The position numbers were made by a program, and so were the translations under genes. Of a DNA stretch of 64,000 nucleotides, positions 43,575-52,755 are shown one piece after another. How positions within the stretch are numbered: the first letter of the stretch is position 1; every line of letters starts with the position of its first letter. Below the pieces are notes generated by a model. That model was not told the DNA's origin, did no database searches, and saw only the letters and a program-made list of their open reading frames with translations. This stretch comes from Streptomyces sp. NBC_01264 (GTDB lineage: Bacteria; Actinomycetota; Actinomycetes; Streptomycetales; Streptomycetaceae), in NCBI RefSeq assembly GCF_026340675.1, contig NZ_JAPEOX010000002.1:496001-560000 (forward strand), read 5' to 3'.

Positions 43575-44311
43575 GCAGGCTTGCGCCACACGGAGATGTG
43601 CTTCGCGGAGTCCTGGGTGAACGGCGCCCCGCTCCAGTCCGCGACGCGACGTTCCCTCTCGAGCCCGGCGATCCGTGCCATCAGGTCGAGCTCCGCCGGC
43701 CAGGCGTAGCGGTGCCGGGAGTCGTCGCGGCGGTAGCGGCCGTCGTCGCCGTCGCGGGTGAGGTGGTGGGAGACGAGAACCTGCTCGACCAGGTCGAAGG
43801 TGTCGAAGCCGAGATGCTGCTCGGAGACGTCGAACGGCACCGCGATCTGGCCGGGTGGCAGGAACCGCAGCGGCGGTACTCCCAGCTCGATGACGAAGCG
43901 GCCGCCGGGCTCGAGATGGCGTGCGGCGTTGCGGAAGCACTCGACCTGCTCGTCCTGCGTGAGCAGGTTCGTGATGGTGTTGTAGACGAGGTAGACCAGG
44001 GTGAACGAGCCGGGAACGACCGTGGTGGCCATGTCGCCGATGACCACCGGGAGGGTGTCCTCGTCGATCTTTCGCCGCAGTACCGCGGCCATGTGCTCGG
44101 ACAGCTCGATGCCCACGACCGGCACGCCGCGTTCCCGGAGCGGGATGCCCACCCGTCCGGTTCCGATGGCGAACTCCAGTGCCCGGCCGTCTCCGGCGAG
44201 CTCGGCGAGGAAGCCGAGAGTCGGTCCGAGAACGGAGGCCGAGGTCATCTCGGCCTCCTCGGCGTCGTAGCGGTCGGCGGTCGCACGGGTCCACAGCTCA
44301 CTGCTCGTCAC
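43571..44311 (-). CDS. Class I SAM-dependent methyltransferase
   Basis: The protein is about 246 residues. Motif I reads ALEFAIGTGRVGIPL, followed by VVGIELSEHMAAVLRRK (motif II, with acidic Glu) and GDMATTVVPGSFTLVYLVYN. This is the usual Rossmann methyltransferase fold of the Methyltransf_25 type. The start is a GTG without a clear ribosome-binding site. The substrate is unknown. Confidence 0.8.
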   Translation of the reverse strand: MTSSELWTRATADRYDAEEAEMTSASVLGPTLGFLAELAGDGRALEFAIGTGRVGIPLRERGVPVVGIELSEHMAAVLRRKIDEDTLPVVIGDMATTVVPGSFTLVYLVYNTITNLLTQDEQVECFRNAARHLEPGGRFVIELGVPPLRFLPPGQIAVPFDVSEQHLGFDTFDLVEQVLVSHHLTRDGDDGRYRRDDSRHRYAWPAELDLMARIAGLERERRVADWSGAPFTQDSAKHISVWRKPA

Positions 44312-44641
44312 GGGCGGCCACTTTGCCGCGTCCCGAGGGGCACTGTCGACGCATTTTCCTCCCCCCAACCCCTTCGGTGCGCCCGCGTCGTCTTCGCCGT
44401 CGCGGCCGTAGCCGGATTCGGGTCCGGAGACGAGGGTGGACTGGTCCTGCTGCTCCGGCTCCGCGAGCACCTGCTCCCACTGGGATGGCTCGCCCAGGCC
44501 GCGCTGACCGGGGCGGTCCTCCGGGGCATCCACCGCGGGAACGTCGATGGACTGTCGGCTGCTTCAACGGCGACGACGAGGACAACTCGCTCACGCAGAC
44601 CGTGTGGACGGCTCCCGACCCATCGGCCAGTCGCACCGGCA
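44312..44641. other. Gap with possible decayed coding sequence
   Basis: Between the methyltransferase start and the multicopper-oxidase stop lie 330 bp. One plus-strand frame reads RARVVFAVAAVAGFG and LGWLAQAALTGAVLRGIHRG with coding-like composition. It has no start or ribosome-binding site and continues through antisense of the flanking genes, so I do not call it a gene. Confidence 0.35.
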
Positions 44642-46204
44642 CTAGTGCTGGTGCGCGCCTGAGGTGGGCGGGAGCTTGGGGGGCGATGACGGCTGGCCCG
44701 GGTCTGCCACGGTGAACTGGCCCATCATGCCTTCGTCCTCGTGGTAGAGGAGGTGGCAGTGGTACATGTACGGGGTGTCCGGGTCGGCCGGGCCCTCGAA
44801 GCGCATGGCTATGCGGACCGTCGTGCCGGACGGGATGAAGACGGTGTCCTTCGGTCCGCGCAACGGCGGTGGCGGGGCAGCGCCGTTGATGTCGAGCACG
44901 CGGAACTGGACATCGTGGACGTGGAAGTTGTGCGGCATCCCGTCGTTGTTGCGCAGGGTCCAGGTCTCGGCCGTGCCGCGGGTGACCGTCTCGTCCACCC
45001 GTGACATGTCCATCTTCCGGCCGTTGATACCGGACATCCTGAGCTCGAAGAAGCGGCCGCGCACCGAGTCCTCGCCGGTGGGGAGTGCCGAGGCCGCCAG
45101 GGCCTCCGGCAGCTCGGCCGACGGTCGCAGGGTGGGGGCACCGCGCAGCTGCAGCACGTCGAAGGAGTCGTCGCCGCCCCCGAAGCGCTGGTTCCAGAAG
45201 TCCAGGCCGGCGTCCAGGGGGTGGGAGCGCAGGACCGTACGCTCGCCCGGCCGTATGCGTACGACGATCTCCGCGCGCTCCCCCGGTGACAGGCGCAGGC
45301 GGTCGGTCGTGTGCGGGGCTTCGAGGAGGCCGCCGTCCGAGGCGATCTGCCGGAACGCCCGGTCGTCGTCGAAGCCGAAGGTGTAGACGCGGGCGGCGGA
45401 GGCGTTCAGCAGGCGCAGCCGGACCAGCTCGTCGCGGACGGTGACGTACGGGTCCAGCGTGCCGTTGACCATCGTCCGGTCACCGAGGAAGCCCACGTTG
45501 CGCATCAGTTTGTGGCCGTGGTCGAAGGCCGCGCCGTCGAAGGACACGTCCTGGACGATGACCGGTAGGTCGTCGACCCCGTAGGTCCTGGGCAGGGGCA
45601 GGGCCGCCGACTGCGCGTCGTCCAGGAGGAACAGGCCCGCGAGGCCGCGCTGCACGTGCGACTCGGTCGCGCCGTGCGGGTGCGGGTGGTACCAGAGGGT
45701 CGAGGCCGGCTGGTCGACCGTCCACTCGGGGGCCCAACTGCCGCCCGCCGGAACCGTCTGGTGCGGGCCGCCGTCCATCGCGGCGGGCAGGTGCATGCCG
45801 TGCCAGTGGACGGACGATGCCTCCGGCAGGGCGTTGGCCACCTTCACCCGGACCTTCTCCCCCTTCTTCGCGCGGAGGGTGGGGCCGAGGTAACTCCCGT
45901 TGAACCCCCAGGTGGGGGTCTTCGTGCCCGGCGTGAGCTCGGTCCGACCCTGCTGCATCCGCAGGTCGAAGACGCGTGTTCCGTCCGCTGCCACCGTGGA
46001 CGTCGCGAGGGGCGGCACGGCGAGGGCGTTGCGGAAGTCCACCGCACCGACGGTGGACACCTTGGCTCCGGTGTAGAGCCAGGTGAAGAGCACCCCGATG
46101 ACCAGAGCGAAGGTCGCGACCAGCGAACAGAGGATCAGCAGCGCCCGTTTCCAGGGCGACATGCGGCGCTTGCCGCCGGTCCCGTTCTTCCCGTTTCTCC
46201 ACAT
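44642..46204 (-). CDS. Multicopper oxidase (membrane-anchored, cuproxidase/laccase-like)
   Basis: The protein is about 520 residues. An N-terminal membrane helix (ALLILCSLVATFALVIGVLF, about 19-39) anchors or exports it. The copper motifs are complete: HWHGMHLP and HPHPHGATE near the N-terminus, HNFHVHDVQF and HCHLLYHEDEGMM near the C-terminus; this gives type 1, 2 and 3 centres. It oxidises phenols or metal ions with oxygen at the cell surface. It ends in PTSGAHQH. The ATG at 46204 was chosen; earlier in-frame ATGs exist but none has a ribosome-binding site. Confidence 0.88.
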   Translation of the reverse strand: MWRNGKNGTGGKRRMSPWKRALLILCSLVATFALVIGVLFTWLYTGAKVSTVGAVDFRNALAVPPLATSTVAADGTRVFDLRMQQGRTELTPGTKTPTWGFNGSYLGPTLRAKKGEKVRVKVANALPEASSVHWHGMHLPAAMDGGPHQTVPAGGSWAPEWTVDQPASTLWYHPHPHGATESHVQRGLAGLFLLDDAQSAALPLPRTYGVDDLPVIVQDVSFDGAAFDHGHKLMRNVGFLGDRTMVNGTLDPYVTVRDELVRLRLLNASAARVYTFGFDDDRAFRQIASDGGLLEAPHTTDRLRLSPGERAEIVVRIRPGERTVLRSHPLDAGLDFWNQRFGGGDDSFDVLQLRGAPTLRPSAELPEALAASALPTGEDSVRGRFFELRMSGINGRKMDMSRVDETVTRGTAETWTLRNNDGMPHNFHVHDVQFRVLDINGAAPPPPLRGPKDTVFIPSGTTVRIAMRFEGPADPDTPYMYHCHLLYHEDEGMMGQFTVADPGQPSSPPKLPPTSGAHQH

Positions 46205-46285
46205 GGGAACGACGCTACGGACGGCGCTCGCGCCGGACATCGGGGAGCGACCCGGGACCGCCCCCGACACCACCCCCGAGATCGT

Positions 46286-46648
46286 TCAGGGGCGCTGTCG
46301 GGGTCGAGGAGCGGAGTCGGCGAGTGCGAACGATGCCCGTACCCGCCACTCCGTGCCGTCGTGGACCATCAGGTCGACCGACGAGACGCGCGAGGTGAGG
46401 GGCAGCCGCCCGCCGAGGTCGGCCTCGATCTCCTCCAGGACCGCGTCCGCCTGGCCCTGAGCGATGGTCAGGTGCGGCACGATCTCGGCGAACCGGCCGC
46501 CGTACGGGGGAGCCTCGGGCCAACAGTCGGCGATCGCCTCCGTGAGCCGTAGCAGCGGCGCAGCGGGTTCCGGAGCTAGGTACAAGACGTCCGGGAGCCG
46601 TCCGCATCGCTCGAACCGCAGGTCGAACGCCTGGTGGCGGCCCAGCAC
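46286..46648 (-). pseudogene. 2'-5' RNA ligase/phosphodiesterase family, N-terminally truncated
   Basis: The frame reads FDLRFERCGRLPDVLYLAPE, EAPPYGGRFAEIVPHLTIAQ and the C-terminal VHDGTEWRVRASFAL. The second catalytic HxT (PHLTI) is present. The N-terminal half with the first HxT is absent: coding character begins about 40 bases before a GTG at 46648, just where the stop of the M1 peptidase lies. A functional family member needs both HxT motifs, so this is a remnant. Confidence 0.6.
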
Positions 46649-46712
46649 GTCTTCCAGGGCGGCGTGGACGAGCCGATCGATCCGTTCGCGCCGGGGCCGG
46701 TCCCGGACGGGG

Positions 46713-48104
46713 TCAGAGGATTCTGTGTTCCGTCCAGAACGGGGTGAGGTCCTGGGGCGTTGCCGCCTGGGCCGCGCGTTTGAAGTCGGCGGTCGTCGAG
46801 ACGCCCTGCCAGTGGTCGCGGACGTAGTCGCGCAGCATGGCCGCCATCGCCGGGGTGCCCAGGACGCGTTCCAGGTCGTGCAGGGCGCAGGAGCCGCGGC
46901 CGTAGACGACGCGGCTGTATTCCGAACGGTGGCCGTCCGCGAAGTAGGACATGGGCCGGGTGATCGCGGCCGTGACGCTGGGCCACATCGGCTGGTCCTC
47001 CCAGCAGGTGGTGGTGTCCTCCCCGTAGTACGACTGGTTCGCGTACTGGGCGAAGGATTCGTCCAGCCAGGGCGCCGCGAACTGGTCGTTGCCGACGATG
47101 CCGTAGAACCACTGGTGGGCGATCTCGTGGACGGCGGCGGACCCGTCGGGTTCGGTCCACAGCAGGACCAGGCCCGGGAACTCCATGCTGCCGAAATCGT
47201 CGAGGTTGTCGCTCATGACGAGGTCGAGCTCGCCGTACGGGTAGCGGCCGAACCGCTTCCCGAACGCGTCGACCAAGCCGGTGCCGTCCTGCAGGGCGAG
47301 GGCTACACCCTCAGGAGAAGTGGCGGCCGTCCAGTACGCGTTCAGCCGTACTCCGCCCGGCGTGGTCACCGTCTTCGACAGGAACGGGCCCGCCGCCCAC
47401 GCGAAGTCCCGTACCCCGTGCGCGAGGCTGGTGGTGACCGTGCGGCCCGGTGCGCCGGCGCGGCGGGTGGTGGTGCCCGTAGCGGGGACGACGAGCGCGG
47501 CGGGGTGGTCGAGGACGACGCGGAAGTCGCCGCTCAGGGTGTAGAAGCTCTCGCCGAAGCCGACGTCGGGATCGAGGTGGCGGCCCTGGGCGTCGCGCAC
47601 GGACAGCAGGGGCAGCGCGTTGCCGAGGTAGCGGTGCGCACCGTCCTTGCCGAAGCGGTGGACGCGGTCCGGGACGGTGATGTCCACGTCGAAGGAGATA
47701 CTGGTCCGTGCCCCGTACGGGAGCGGCGCGGGCAGGTCGATCCGCAGGGCGGTGCAGTCGACGGTCAGCGGTCGCGGGGTGCCTCCGGTGACCCTGTCGA
47801 CCCGGACCGGGGACGGTACCTCGGGGGCGCCGCAGCCGTCGGCGCCGTTGCCCCACAGCCGGACGTCGACCGAACGCAGCGGAGTGCGGGCGGAGTTGCG
47901 GAAGGACACGGTCTGGCGGCCGGTCCAGTGCGAGCCGTCGGCGTCGGCGCGCAGCGACACCTCGTAGGAGGGGCGGTCGGGCGTCGCCGTCCGCGCGGGG
48001 GCCGCGGGGGCCGCAGGTGCCTGGGCCGCGGCCGTCTGGGGGGCGCAGAGCAGGACGGATGCGAGGGCGAGCAGCAGGGCCCGCCGAATCCTGAGCGAGA
48101 TCAT
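46713..48104 (-). CDS. Secreted M1-family metallopeptidase
   Basis: The protein is about 463 residues with a signal peptide (LLLALASVLLCAPQTAAAQA, about 10-29). The zinc site is complete: HEIAH at 326-330 and the third ligand Glu349 in WLDESFAQYA, 18 residues later as in all M1 enzymes. GSMEFPG replaces the canonical GxMEN, so aminopeptidase specificity may differ. The C-terminal ERAP-type helical domain is absent, as in other short secreted Streptomyces homologues. It acts on peptides outside the cell. Confidence 0.88.
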   Translation of the reverse strand: MISLRIRRALLLALASVLLCAPQTAAAQAPAAPAAPARTATPDRPSYEVSLRADADGSHWTGRQTVSFRNSARTPLRSVDVRLWGNGADGCGAPEVPSPVRVDRVTGGTPRPLTVDCTALRIDLPAPLPYGARTSISFDVDITVPDRVHRFGKDGAHRYLGNALPLLSVRDAQGRHLDPDVGFGESFYTLSGDFRVVLDHPAALVVPATGTTTRRAGAPGRTVTTSLAHGVRDFAWAAGPFLSKTVTTPGGVRLNAYWTAATSPEGVALALQDGTGLVDAFGKRFGRYPYGELDLVMSDNLDDFGSMEFPGLVLLWTEPDGSAAVHEIAHQWFYGIVGNDQFAAPWLDESFAQYANQSYYGEDTTTCWEDQPMWPSVTAAITRPMSYFADGHRSEYSRVVYGRGSCALHDLERVLGTPAMAAMLRDYVRDHWQGVSTTADFKRAAQAATPQDLTPFWTEHRIL

Positions 48105-48218
48105 GACCGGCACGCTAGAACGTCCGTGCGACCGGACGGGAGGGTTCCCACGCAATCGCCGCGCGGGACTTGGCGGCCCTGCGCGGTGTGGCCGTGCCGG
48201 CACGCGCTGTACCTAAGG

Positions 48219-48698
48219 TCAGGTCTCGCCCAGGCCGATGCATCTGGACTGCTGGGGGATGTCCCGCACGGCCTTGTCCATGACGGCCAAGGCGTCGCCG
48301 GCGAGCAGGTCGTCCTCCTCGAAGGCCAACTCCACCGAGGGGACGCGCCCGTAGGTGGTGAGCACCCGCGGCCCCGCGCGCTCGGCCCGCTCCTCGTCGA
48401 GGACCCAGTCGGTGCCGTTGACGTTCATGCAGGTGTCGACCGTGGGCGCGAGGGGTTCGACACCGCAGCGCAGCACGATGGTGCCACCACCCCAGCTCGC
48501 GGCGCCGGCCCCCTCCACCGAGTCGCGCTGCTTCCCCAGCAGTTCGTCGGGGAGCCGCGCCAGGACCCGGCGGCAGTGGGGATCGGCGGCGAAGGGGCCC
48601 GGCTCCACGGATCGTGCGGCGGTCAGGGCGAAGGCCCCAACGGCCGCGAGCCCCAGCACCCCGAGACCGGCCAGGAGGGCCTGCTTCTTCCGGTCCAC
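48219..48698 (-). CDS. DUF3515 family membrane-anchored protein
   Basis: The protein is 159 residues. A short basic N-terminus and one membrane helix (LLAGLGVLGLAAVGAFALTA, about 8-28) are followed by an outside domain with CRRVLARLPDELLGKQR, IVLRCGVEP, NVNGTDWVLDEE and TYGRVPSVELAF, which match the actinobacterial DUF3515 pattern. The ending IPQQSRCIG supplies another conserved Cys. The function is unknown. DUF3515 genes often sit near thiL and lipid or cell-wall genes; here an acyltransferase is next. Confidence 0.82.
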   Translation of the reverse strand: MDRKKQALLAGLGVLGLAAVGAFALTAARSVEPGPFAADPHCRRVLARLPDELLGKQRDSVEGAGAASWGGGTIVLRCGVEPLAPTVDTCMNVNGTDWVLDEERAERAGPRVLTTYGRVPSVELAFEEDDLLAGDALAVMDKAVRDIPQQSRCIGLGET

Positions 48699-48752
48699 TT
48701 CGCTCTCCCCACCGACCGGCCCTACTCCGCTCGGAACGGCTCCCCGATGACC

Positions 48753-49418
48753 CTACCCACTCGATGACGCGTGGGCGCAGGCGAGACCGGACAGTGCGGT
48801 GTGCCAGGCCGAGGTGACCGCCCCGTGGGCCGCGGCCGTTGCTTCGGGTACGCCGCCCGGCAGGAACAGCGGGGCGCCCACGTGGACGTGTACGCGTGGC
48901 CGGCGGACCGGGGCCGTGAGCACTCCGGCGAGCTGTTTGGCCGTCGTCCCGGAGCACACGCGGCGTACGCCGGCCTGGCCGACGGGGCGGACCGGTGCCC
49001 CGGTGGCCAGGGCGAGGCGGGCCAGCCCGCTGCGGAAGGGCAGGGGCGCGGCCTCCCCGGCGTCGCGGCGGGCGGGGATCCCGCCCTCCCCGTACATCAG
49101 CACGCACCGCCCTGCCGCCAGCGCCCCGGCGGCGTCGGCGAGCGAACGCGCCGCGGAGGCCGTTCCCCGGTGGACCGGGATGTGCCCTTCACGGGCGAGC
49201 ACCCTCCCGAGCACCGGGATCCGCCACAGCCCGGCCGTGGCCATGATCACGGGGTCGACGCCGAGCCGGCGCAGGGCGGCGACCACGATGACGGGGTCGG
49301 CCAGGCTGGTGTGGTTGGCCGCCAGGATGGTCCCGCCGGCCACGGGGCCCGATGCGCCTTCGGACACGGTCATCCGCCCGAACACCGGAGCGAGGGCGGC
49401 GGCGACGTGGCTGATCAT
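48753..49418 (-). CDS. PlsC-type 1-acylglycerol-3-phosphate acyltransferase
   Basis: The protein is 221 residues. It has the acyltransferase HX4D motif in ANHTSLADPVI, the substrate motif EGGIPARRD, and PFRSGLARLALATGAPVRPV. It would acylate lysophosphatidate or a similar lipid at the membrane. GGAGG lies 9 bases before the ATG at 49418. It is on the same strand as DUF3515. Confidence 0.85.
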   Translation of the reverse strand: MISHVAAALAPVFGRMTVSEGASGPVAGGTILAANHTSLADPVIVVAALRRLGVDPVIMATAGLWRIPVLGRVLAREGHIPVHRGTASAARSLADAAGALAAGRCVLMYGEGGIPARRDAGEAAPLPFRSGLARLALATGAPVRPVGQAGVRRVCSGTTAKQLAGVLTAPVRRPRVHVHVGAPLFLPGGVPEATAAAHGAVTSAWHTALSGLACAHASSSG

Positions 49419-49593
49419 GGATTCGAACCTCCGGGACGGGGTGTGCGTCTTCCTGCCCCCAGCGTGTCGGCCGTCGGCCGGTCCGTCATGAGTCGCGCTA
49501 CTCAAGCCGCCTGGGTACGTGGCCCGATCCGCCTTGGAAGCAGGAGCCGGACCCGGATCCGATGGGCGACGGACGTCTGGCAGTGTGGTGCGC

Positions 49594-50031
49594 GTGACCA
49601 CCTCCGCCCCCGCACACCGTGCCCGCCCCTCAACCGGCCGGGCCCGTACCCGTCTCGTGGCGGCCGGGGCGGTGGTCGTGATCGTCGGTGCGGGGTTGGG
49701 GCTACGGGCCGTGGCCGCGGGGAGCTTCGCCAAGTACGGCGGGGACGCGCTGTACACCCTGCTGATCTTCGCCCTCATCGTGCTGGCCCTGCCGCGGGTG
49801 ACGGCTCTCCGGGCCGCCGTGGGGGCGCTCGCGGTGAGTTGGGTGGTGGAGTTCCTCCAGCTCACGGGGGCGCCGGCCGAGCTCTCCCGGCACAGTGCGG
49901 TGGCCCGCCTCGTCCTCGGGTCCACCTTCAACGCGCCCGACCTGTTCTGGTACGCGGTCGGCGCCGCCGTCGGCGGGCTCGCCTGCACGGCGGCCCGGCG
50001 GGGCGGGCCGGCTGCGGACGGGGCCTCCTAG
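49594..50031 (+). CDS. DUF2809 family integral membrane protein
   Basis: The protein is 145 residues with four membrane helices (for example LVAAGAVVVIVGAGLGLRAV and YTLLIFALIVLALP). The short loop FAKYGGDALYTLL and the segment WVVEFLQLTGAP, with FNAPDLFWYAVGA at the end, match DUF2809. The role is unknown. It starts at a GTG with weak ribosome binding. It converges on the kinase gene. Confidence 0.82.
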   Translation: MTTSAPAHRARPSTGRARTRLVAAGAVVVIVGAGLGLRAVAAGSFAKYGGDALYTLLIFALIVLALPRVTALRAAVGALAVSWVVEFLQLTGAPAELSRHSAVARLVLGSTFNAPDLFWYAVGAAVGGLACTAARRGGPAADGAS

Positions 50032-50046
50032 CGGCTGCGGGACCTC

Positions 50047-51606
50047 TTAGCTGCCGCGGGTCAGGGTGTCGGGGGCGCCCGCCGACTGGGCCCCTTCGGT
50101 CTCCAGGGTCAGTCGGTCGGGCTCCGCCATGGTCAGCACGTAGAGGTTGCCCTTGGGGCAGGCGAAGGTCGCGTCGGGGTCGGTCGGATGGCTGGTCACC
50201 GCGGCGAAGACGGACCGGTCCCCGCTCGTCTGCCGTAGTTCCAGGGCCTCCGTGCACCCCAGGTCGCGCCCGGTGGAGACCTCCTTCACCTTGCTGACCT
50301 GCCGGCCCACGAGGTCTCCCACGGATCCTGCGTTCAGCGTGACCGTGACCGAGAACTCGCCCGTCCTGGCCCGCGTGACTCCGTCGGCGTCGGGGGTGCC
50401 GGGTCCGGTGCCGGCCCACGTGCCGACCCAGGACCGCGGCATCGCCGAGAACGGAGCGGACGGAGGCGCCGATCCTGACCCGCCTCCCTTGCCGTCCCCG
50501 TTCCCGTCCGCCCTTTCGTTCCAAGGCATCTTGATCACGAGGGTGGCCGCGACCACGAGGACGGCTGCGGCAGCCGCCCCCACCGCCCAGGGCACGCGTC
50601 GTGTCGCGCCGGGAAGTGGAGAGGGCAGGGGCGGCGTGGCCGCGAACGCCGAGGGCAGCGACAGGGGTGGCGGCGGCATGGGAACGGGAACCGGGAGCGG
50701 CTGGGAGGCCGCCAGGGCGCGGTGGAGTTCGGCCTCCCGGTGGCCCGCGTCCGCCGCCAGCGAAGGCGGTGCCGCCCGGCTCCACTCGTCCCCCGTCGCG
50801 CCGATCCGGGCCAGCGCCTCGTCGGCGGTCGGGCGCTCCCGCGGAGCCTTGGCGAGGCACTCCCCCAGCAGCGAACGGAGCCCTTCCGGTACGCCGTCGA
50901 GAGCGGGCTCGTCGTGCACGACCCGGTGGAGGAGACCGGGGAGTTCCAGCTCCTCGCCCTCGGCCAGGAAGGGGCTGTGCCCGGTGGCCGCGTGGACGAG
51001 TACCGCGGCGAGCGAGAACACGTCCGCCGGGGCCTCGGCCACGGCGCCGGTCGCCTGCTCCGGCGCGAGGAAGCCTGGTGTGCCGATGACCGCTCCCGTC
51101 CGGGTGTGGCGCGGGTCGTGCACGGCACGCGCGATGCCGAAGTCGATGAGGTAGGGCCGCTCCCGGCCGAGCAGTACGTTGCCCGGCTTGATGTCGCGGT
51201 GCACCACACCGGAGGCCCGTACGGCCACGAGCGCGGCGAAGAGTTCCCGGGCCAGGCTCCACAGGGCCGGCCCGGCCAGCGGTCCGTTCCGGTGCACCCA
51301 TTCGCCCAGGGAGGGCGCGGCGACGTACTCCGTGGCGAGCCACTGCGGGGACGCCCCGGCGGCGCTGAAGTCGACCACCGAGACCGTCCACGCTGAACGT
51401 ACGCGGTCGTTGGCGCGTATCTCCCGCGCGAAGCGGTCGGCGAAGTCGGGATCCCGGCTCAGGTCCCGGTGGACGGTCTTCAGGGCAAGCGGCCGGCCGG
51501 ACGCCGTCCGGGCGAGGAAGACCTCGCCCATGCCCCCCTCGCCGAGCCGTGCCAGCAGGCGGTACCCGCCGATCTCCGGCGGGTCGCCGGGCCGCAGTGA
51601 CTCCAC
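50047..51606 (-). CDS. Ser/Thr protein kinase (PknB-like) with extracellular domain
   Basis: The protein is about 519 residues. The kinase domain (about 10-275) has GEGGMGEV, LALKTVH (ATP Lys), HRDIKPGNVLL (catalytic loop) and DFGIAR. A Pro-rich linker and one membrane helix (about 330-350, AVGAAAAAVLVVAATLVIK) follow. The last 150 residues lie outside and begin Gly/Asp-rich; they contain VGTWAGTGPGTP and CPKGNLYVLTMA, and no PASTA repeats. It likely senses something at the surface. The GTG start has AAGGGGGAG upstream. Confidence 0.9.
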   Translation of the reverse strand: MESLRPGDPPEIGGYRLLARLGEGGMGEVFLARTASGRPLALKTVHRDLSRDPDFADRFAREIRANDRVRSAWTVSVVDFSAAGASPQWLATEYVAAPSLGEWVHRNGPLAGPALWSLARELFAALVAVRASGVVHRDIKPGNVLLGRERPYLIDFGIARAVHDPRHTRTGAVIGTPGFLAPEQATGAVAEAPADVFSLAAVLVHAATGHSPFLAEGEELELPGLLHRVVHDEPALDGVPEGLRSLLGECLAKAPRERPTADEALARIGATGDEWSRAAPPSLAADAGHREAELHRALAASQPLPVPVPMPPPPLSLPSAFAATPPLPSPLPGATRRVPWAVGAAAAAVLVVAATLVIKMPWNERADGNGDGKGGGSGSAPPSAPFSAMPRSWVGTWAGTGPGTPDADGVTRARTGEFSVTVTLNAGSVGDLVGRQVSKVKEVSTGRDLGCTEALELRQTSGDRSVFAAVTSHPTDPDATFACPKGNLYVLTMAEPDRLTLETEGAQSAGAPDTLTRGS

Positions 51607-51710
51607 CGACTCCCCCTTTTCACAAGGCCGTTGTCCGCACACACGGGACGCACGGACGGCCGGTGGAGCCACCTTAAGGGACTGCGGTCACTGCTCGGGG
51701 GGCCGGATCC

Positions 51711-52430
51711 TCAGGACGACATGATGAAGCGCAGGGCCAGACCTGAGGCGGTCATCCAGTGGGTGACCTTGGCGAAGTCGTTCCAGTACACCGTGTCGAC
51801 GCCGGGGAAGGCGACCTTGATCGGCTCGCCCTTCTTGCTCCCGGGCTTGGTGTCCTGGAGCTGGACGGTCATGGTCTTCGCCGTGTCCTCGTCCATGGGG
51901 CCGTTCAGGAGCAGTGCGGCGTGCGTCTGCTTGCCCGGCGCGATGGTCTCGTACGGCGTCCCGGGCGTCGGGGCGCTCTCCTTGATCTCGGGGACCGGGA
52001 GCCGGGCGTTGCCGAGCTGGATGAGGGGGTAGCGGTAGACCTGGCACGGCTTCTGGCTGGTGTTGGTGAGGGTGAGGAGGATGTGCCGCACGCCCTGGCT
52101 CTTGTCGTCCTCGGTGCTGGAGGTGATCGAGACGTCGCCCGGGGCGCAGAGGGCGACGGCGCCGCCACCGCTGCCTCCGGTCGCCCCCGGGGTCGGCTTC
52201 GTCGAGGGGGTGCCGCTGGGCTTCGGCGTGCTCGGGGAGGCGGTCGCGCTCGGCGTGCCCGAGGTGCTCGGCGTGCCCGGGCTGCTCGGCCCGCCCGTGG
52301 GCTTCCGGTCGTCCGGCCCGTCGCCGCCGTTCGGCGAGCACGCCGAGGACACGAGCAGCGCGGTGACCGTCGCGGCCCCGATGACGTAGGTCTTCCAGTG
52401 CTTGTGGCTCGTGCGGGCAGCAGTGTTCAT
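51711..52430 (-). CDS. DUF4232-type secreted lipoprotein
   Basis: The protein is about 239 residues. The lipobox reads LLVSSACS (Cys at about 31), so it is lipid-anchored. A Ser/Thr/Pro linker (about 35-90) follows, then a DUF4232-like beta domain (CAPGDVSITSSTEDDKSQGV, LLTLTNTSQKPCQVYRYPLI, IAPGKQTHAALLLNG). Such domains are surface proteins of unknown function common in streptomycetes. Confidence 0.82.
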   Translation of the reverse strand: MNTAARTSHKHWKTYVIGAATVTALLVSSACSPNGGDGPDDRKPTGGPSSPGTPSTSGTPSATASPSTPKPSGTPSTKPTPGATGGSGGGAVALCAPGDVSITSSTEDDKSQGVRHILLTLTNTSQKPCQVYRYPLIQLGNARLPVPEIKESAPTPGTPYETIAPGKQTHAALLLNGPMDEDTAKTMTVQLQDTKPGSKKGEPIKVAFPGVDTVYWNDFAKVTHWMTASGLALRFIMSS

Positions 52431-52755
52431 GGTGTTCCCCCGTTGTCGGCCGTACGCGGCCGCTGTCGACTCCCGATGATGCGCGCAGACCGCGGTGCCC
52501 ACGAAGGGTTCGGCAGCGGGCCACCGTGGCCTGCGTCCCGAACCGTACCGGCACCCCCGCCGGCCTGCATGAACGGGTTTCCCACATCCGCGGTGCCTCA
52601 GACGCCTGTTACAGAGCAGGGACAAGAACGGCACGCTTCGGTCCAGAAGCCCGGCCGTCCGGGCGATGGTGGTCGGGGGTCGGGGCAGGGAGCCGGGGCA
52701 ACGACGGGGGGGCGACGGCGACACGGCCGCGCCCCCCTCCTGGTCCCCCGGACGG
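52431..52755. other. Intergenic region downstream of the RuBisCO operon
   Basis: This is 325 bp between the DUF4232 start and the RuBisCO stop, both on the minus strand. It must hold the DUF4232 promoter. I found no open frame with a ribosome-binding site. The hairpin nearest the RuBisCO stop is listed separately. Confidence 0.4.
52707..52737. terminator. Possible terminator hairpin after the RuBisCO operon
   Basis: GGGGGGCG (52707-52714) and CGCCCCCC (52730-52737) pair over 8 bp around a GC-rich loop, about 20 bp after the RuBisCO stop on the minus strand. Confidence 0.45.

Noticed and set aside
44312..44641. A membrane-protein-like plus-strand frame.
   Set aside because: It has no start or ribosome-binding site and continues antisense to other genes.
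49425..49445. A GATTCGAACC word resembling a tRNA T-loop complement.
   Set aside because: It overlaps the ribosome-binding site of the acyltransferase gene and no tRNA can be folded.
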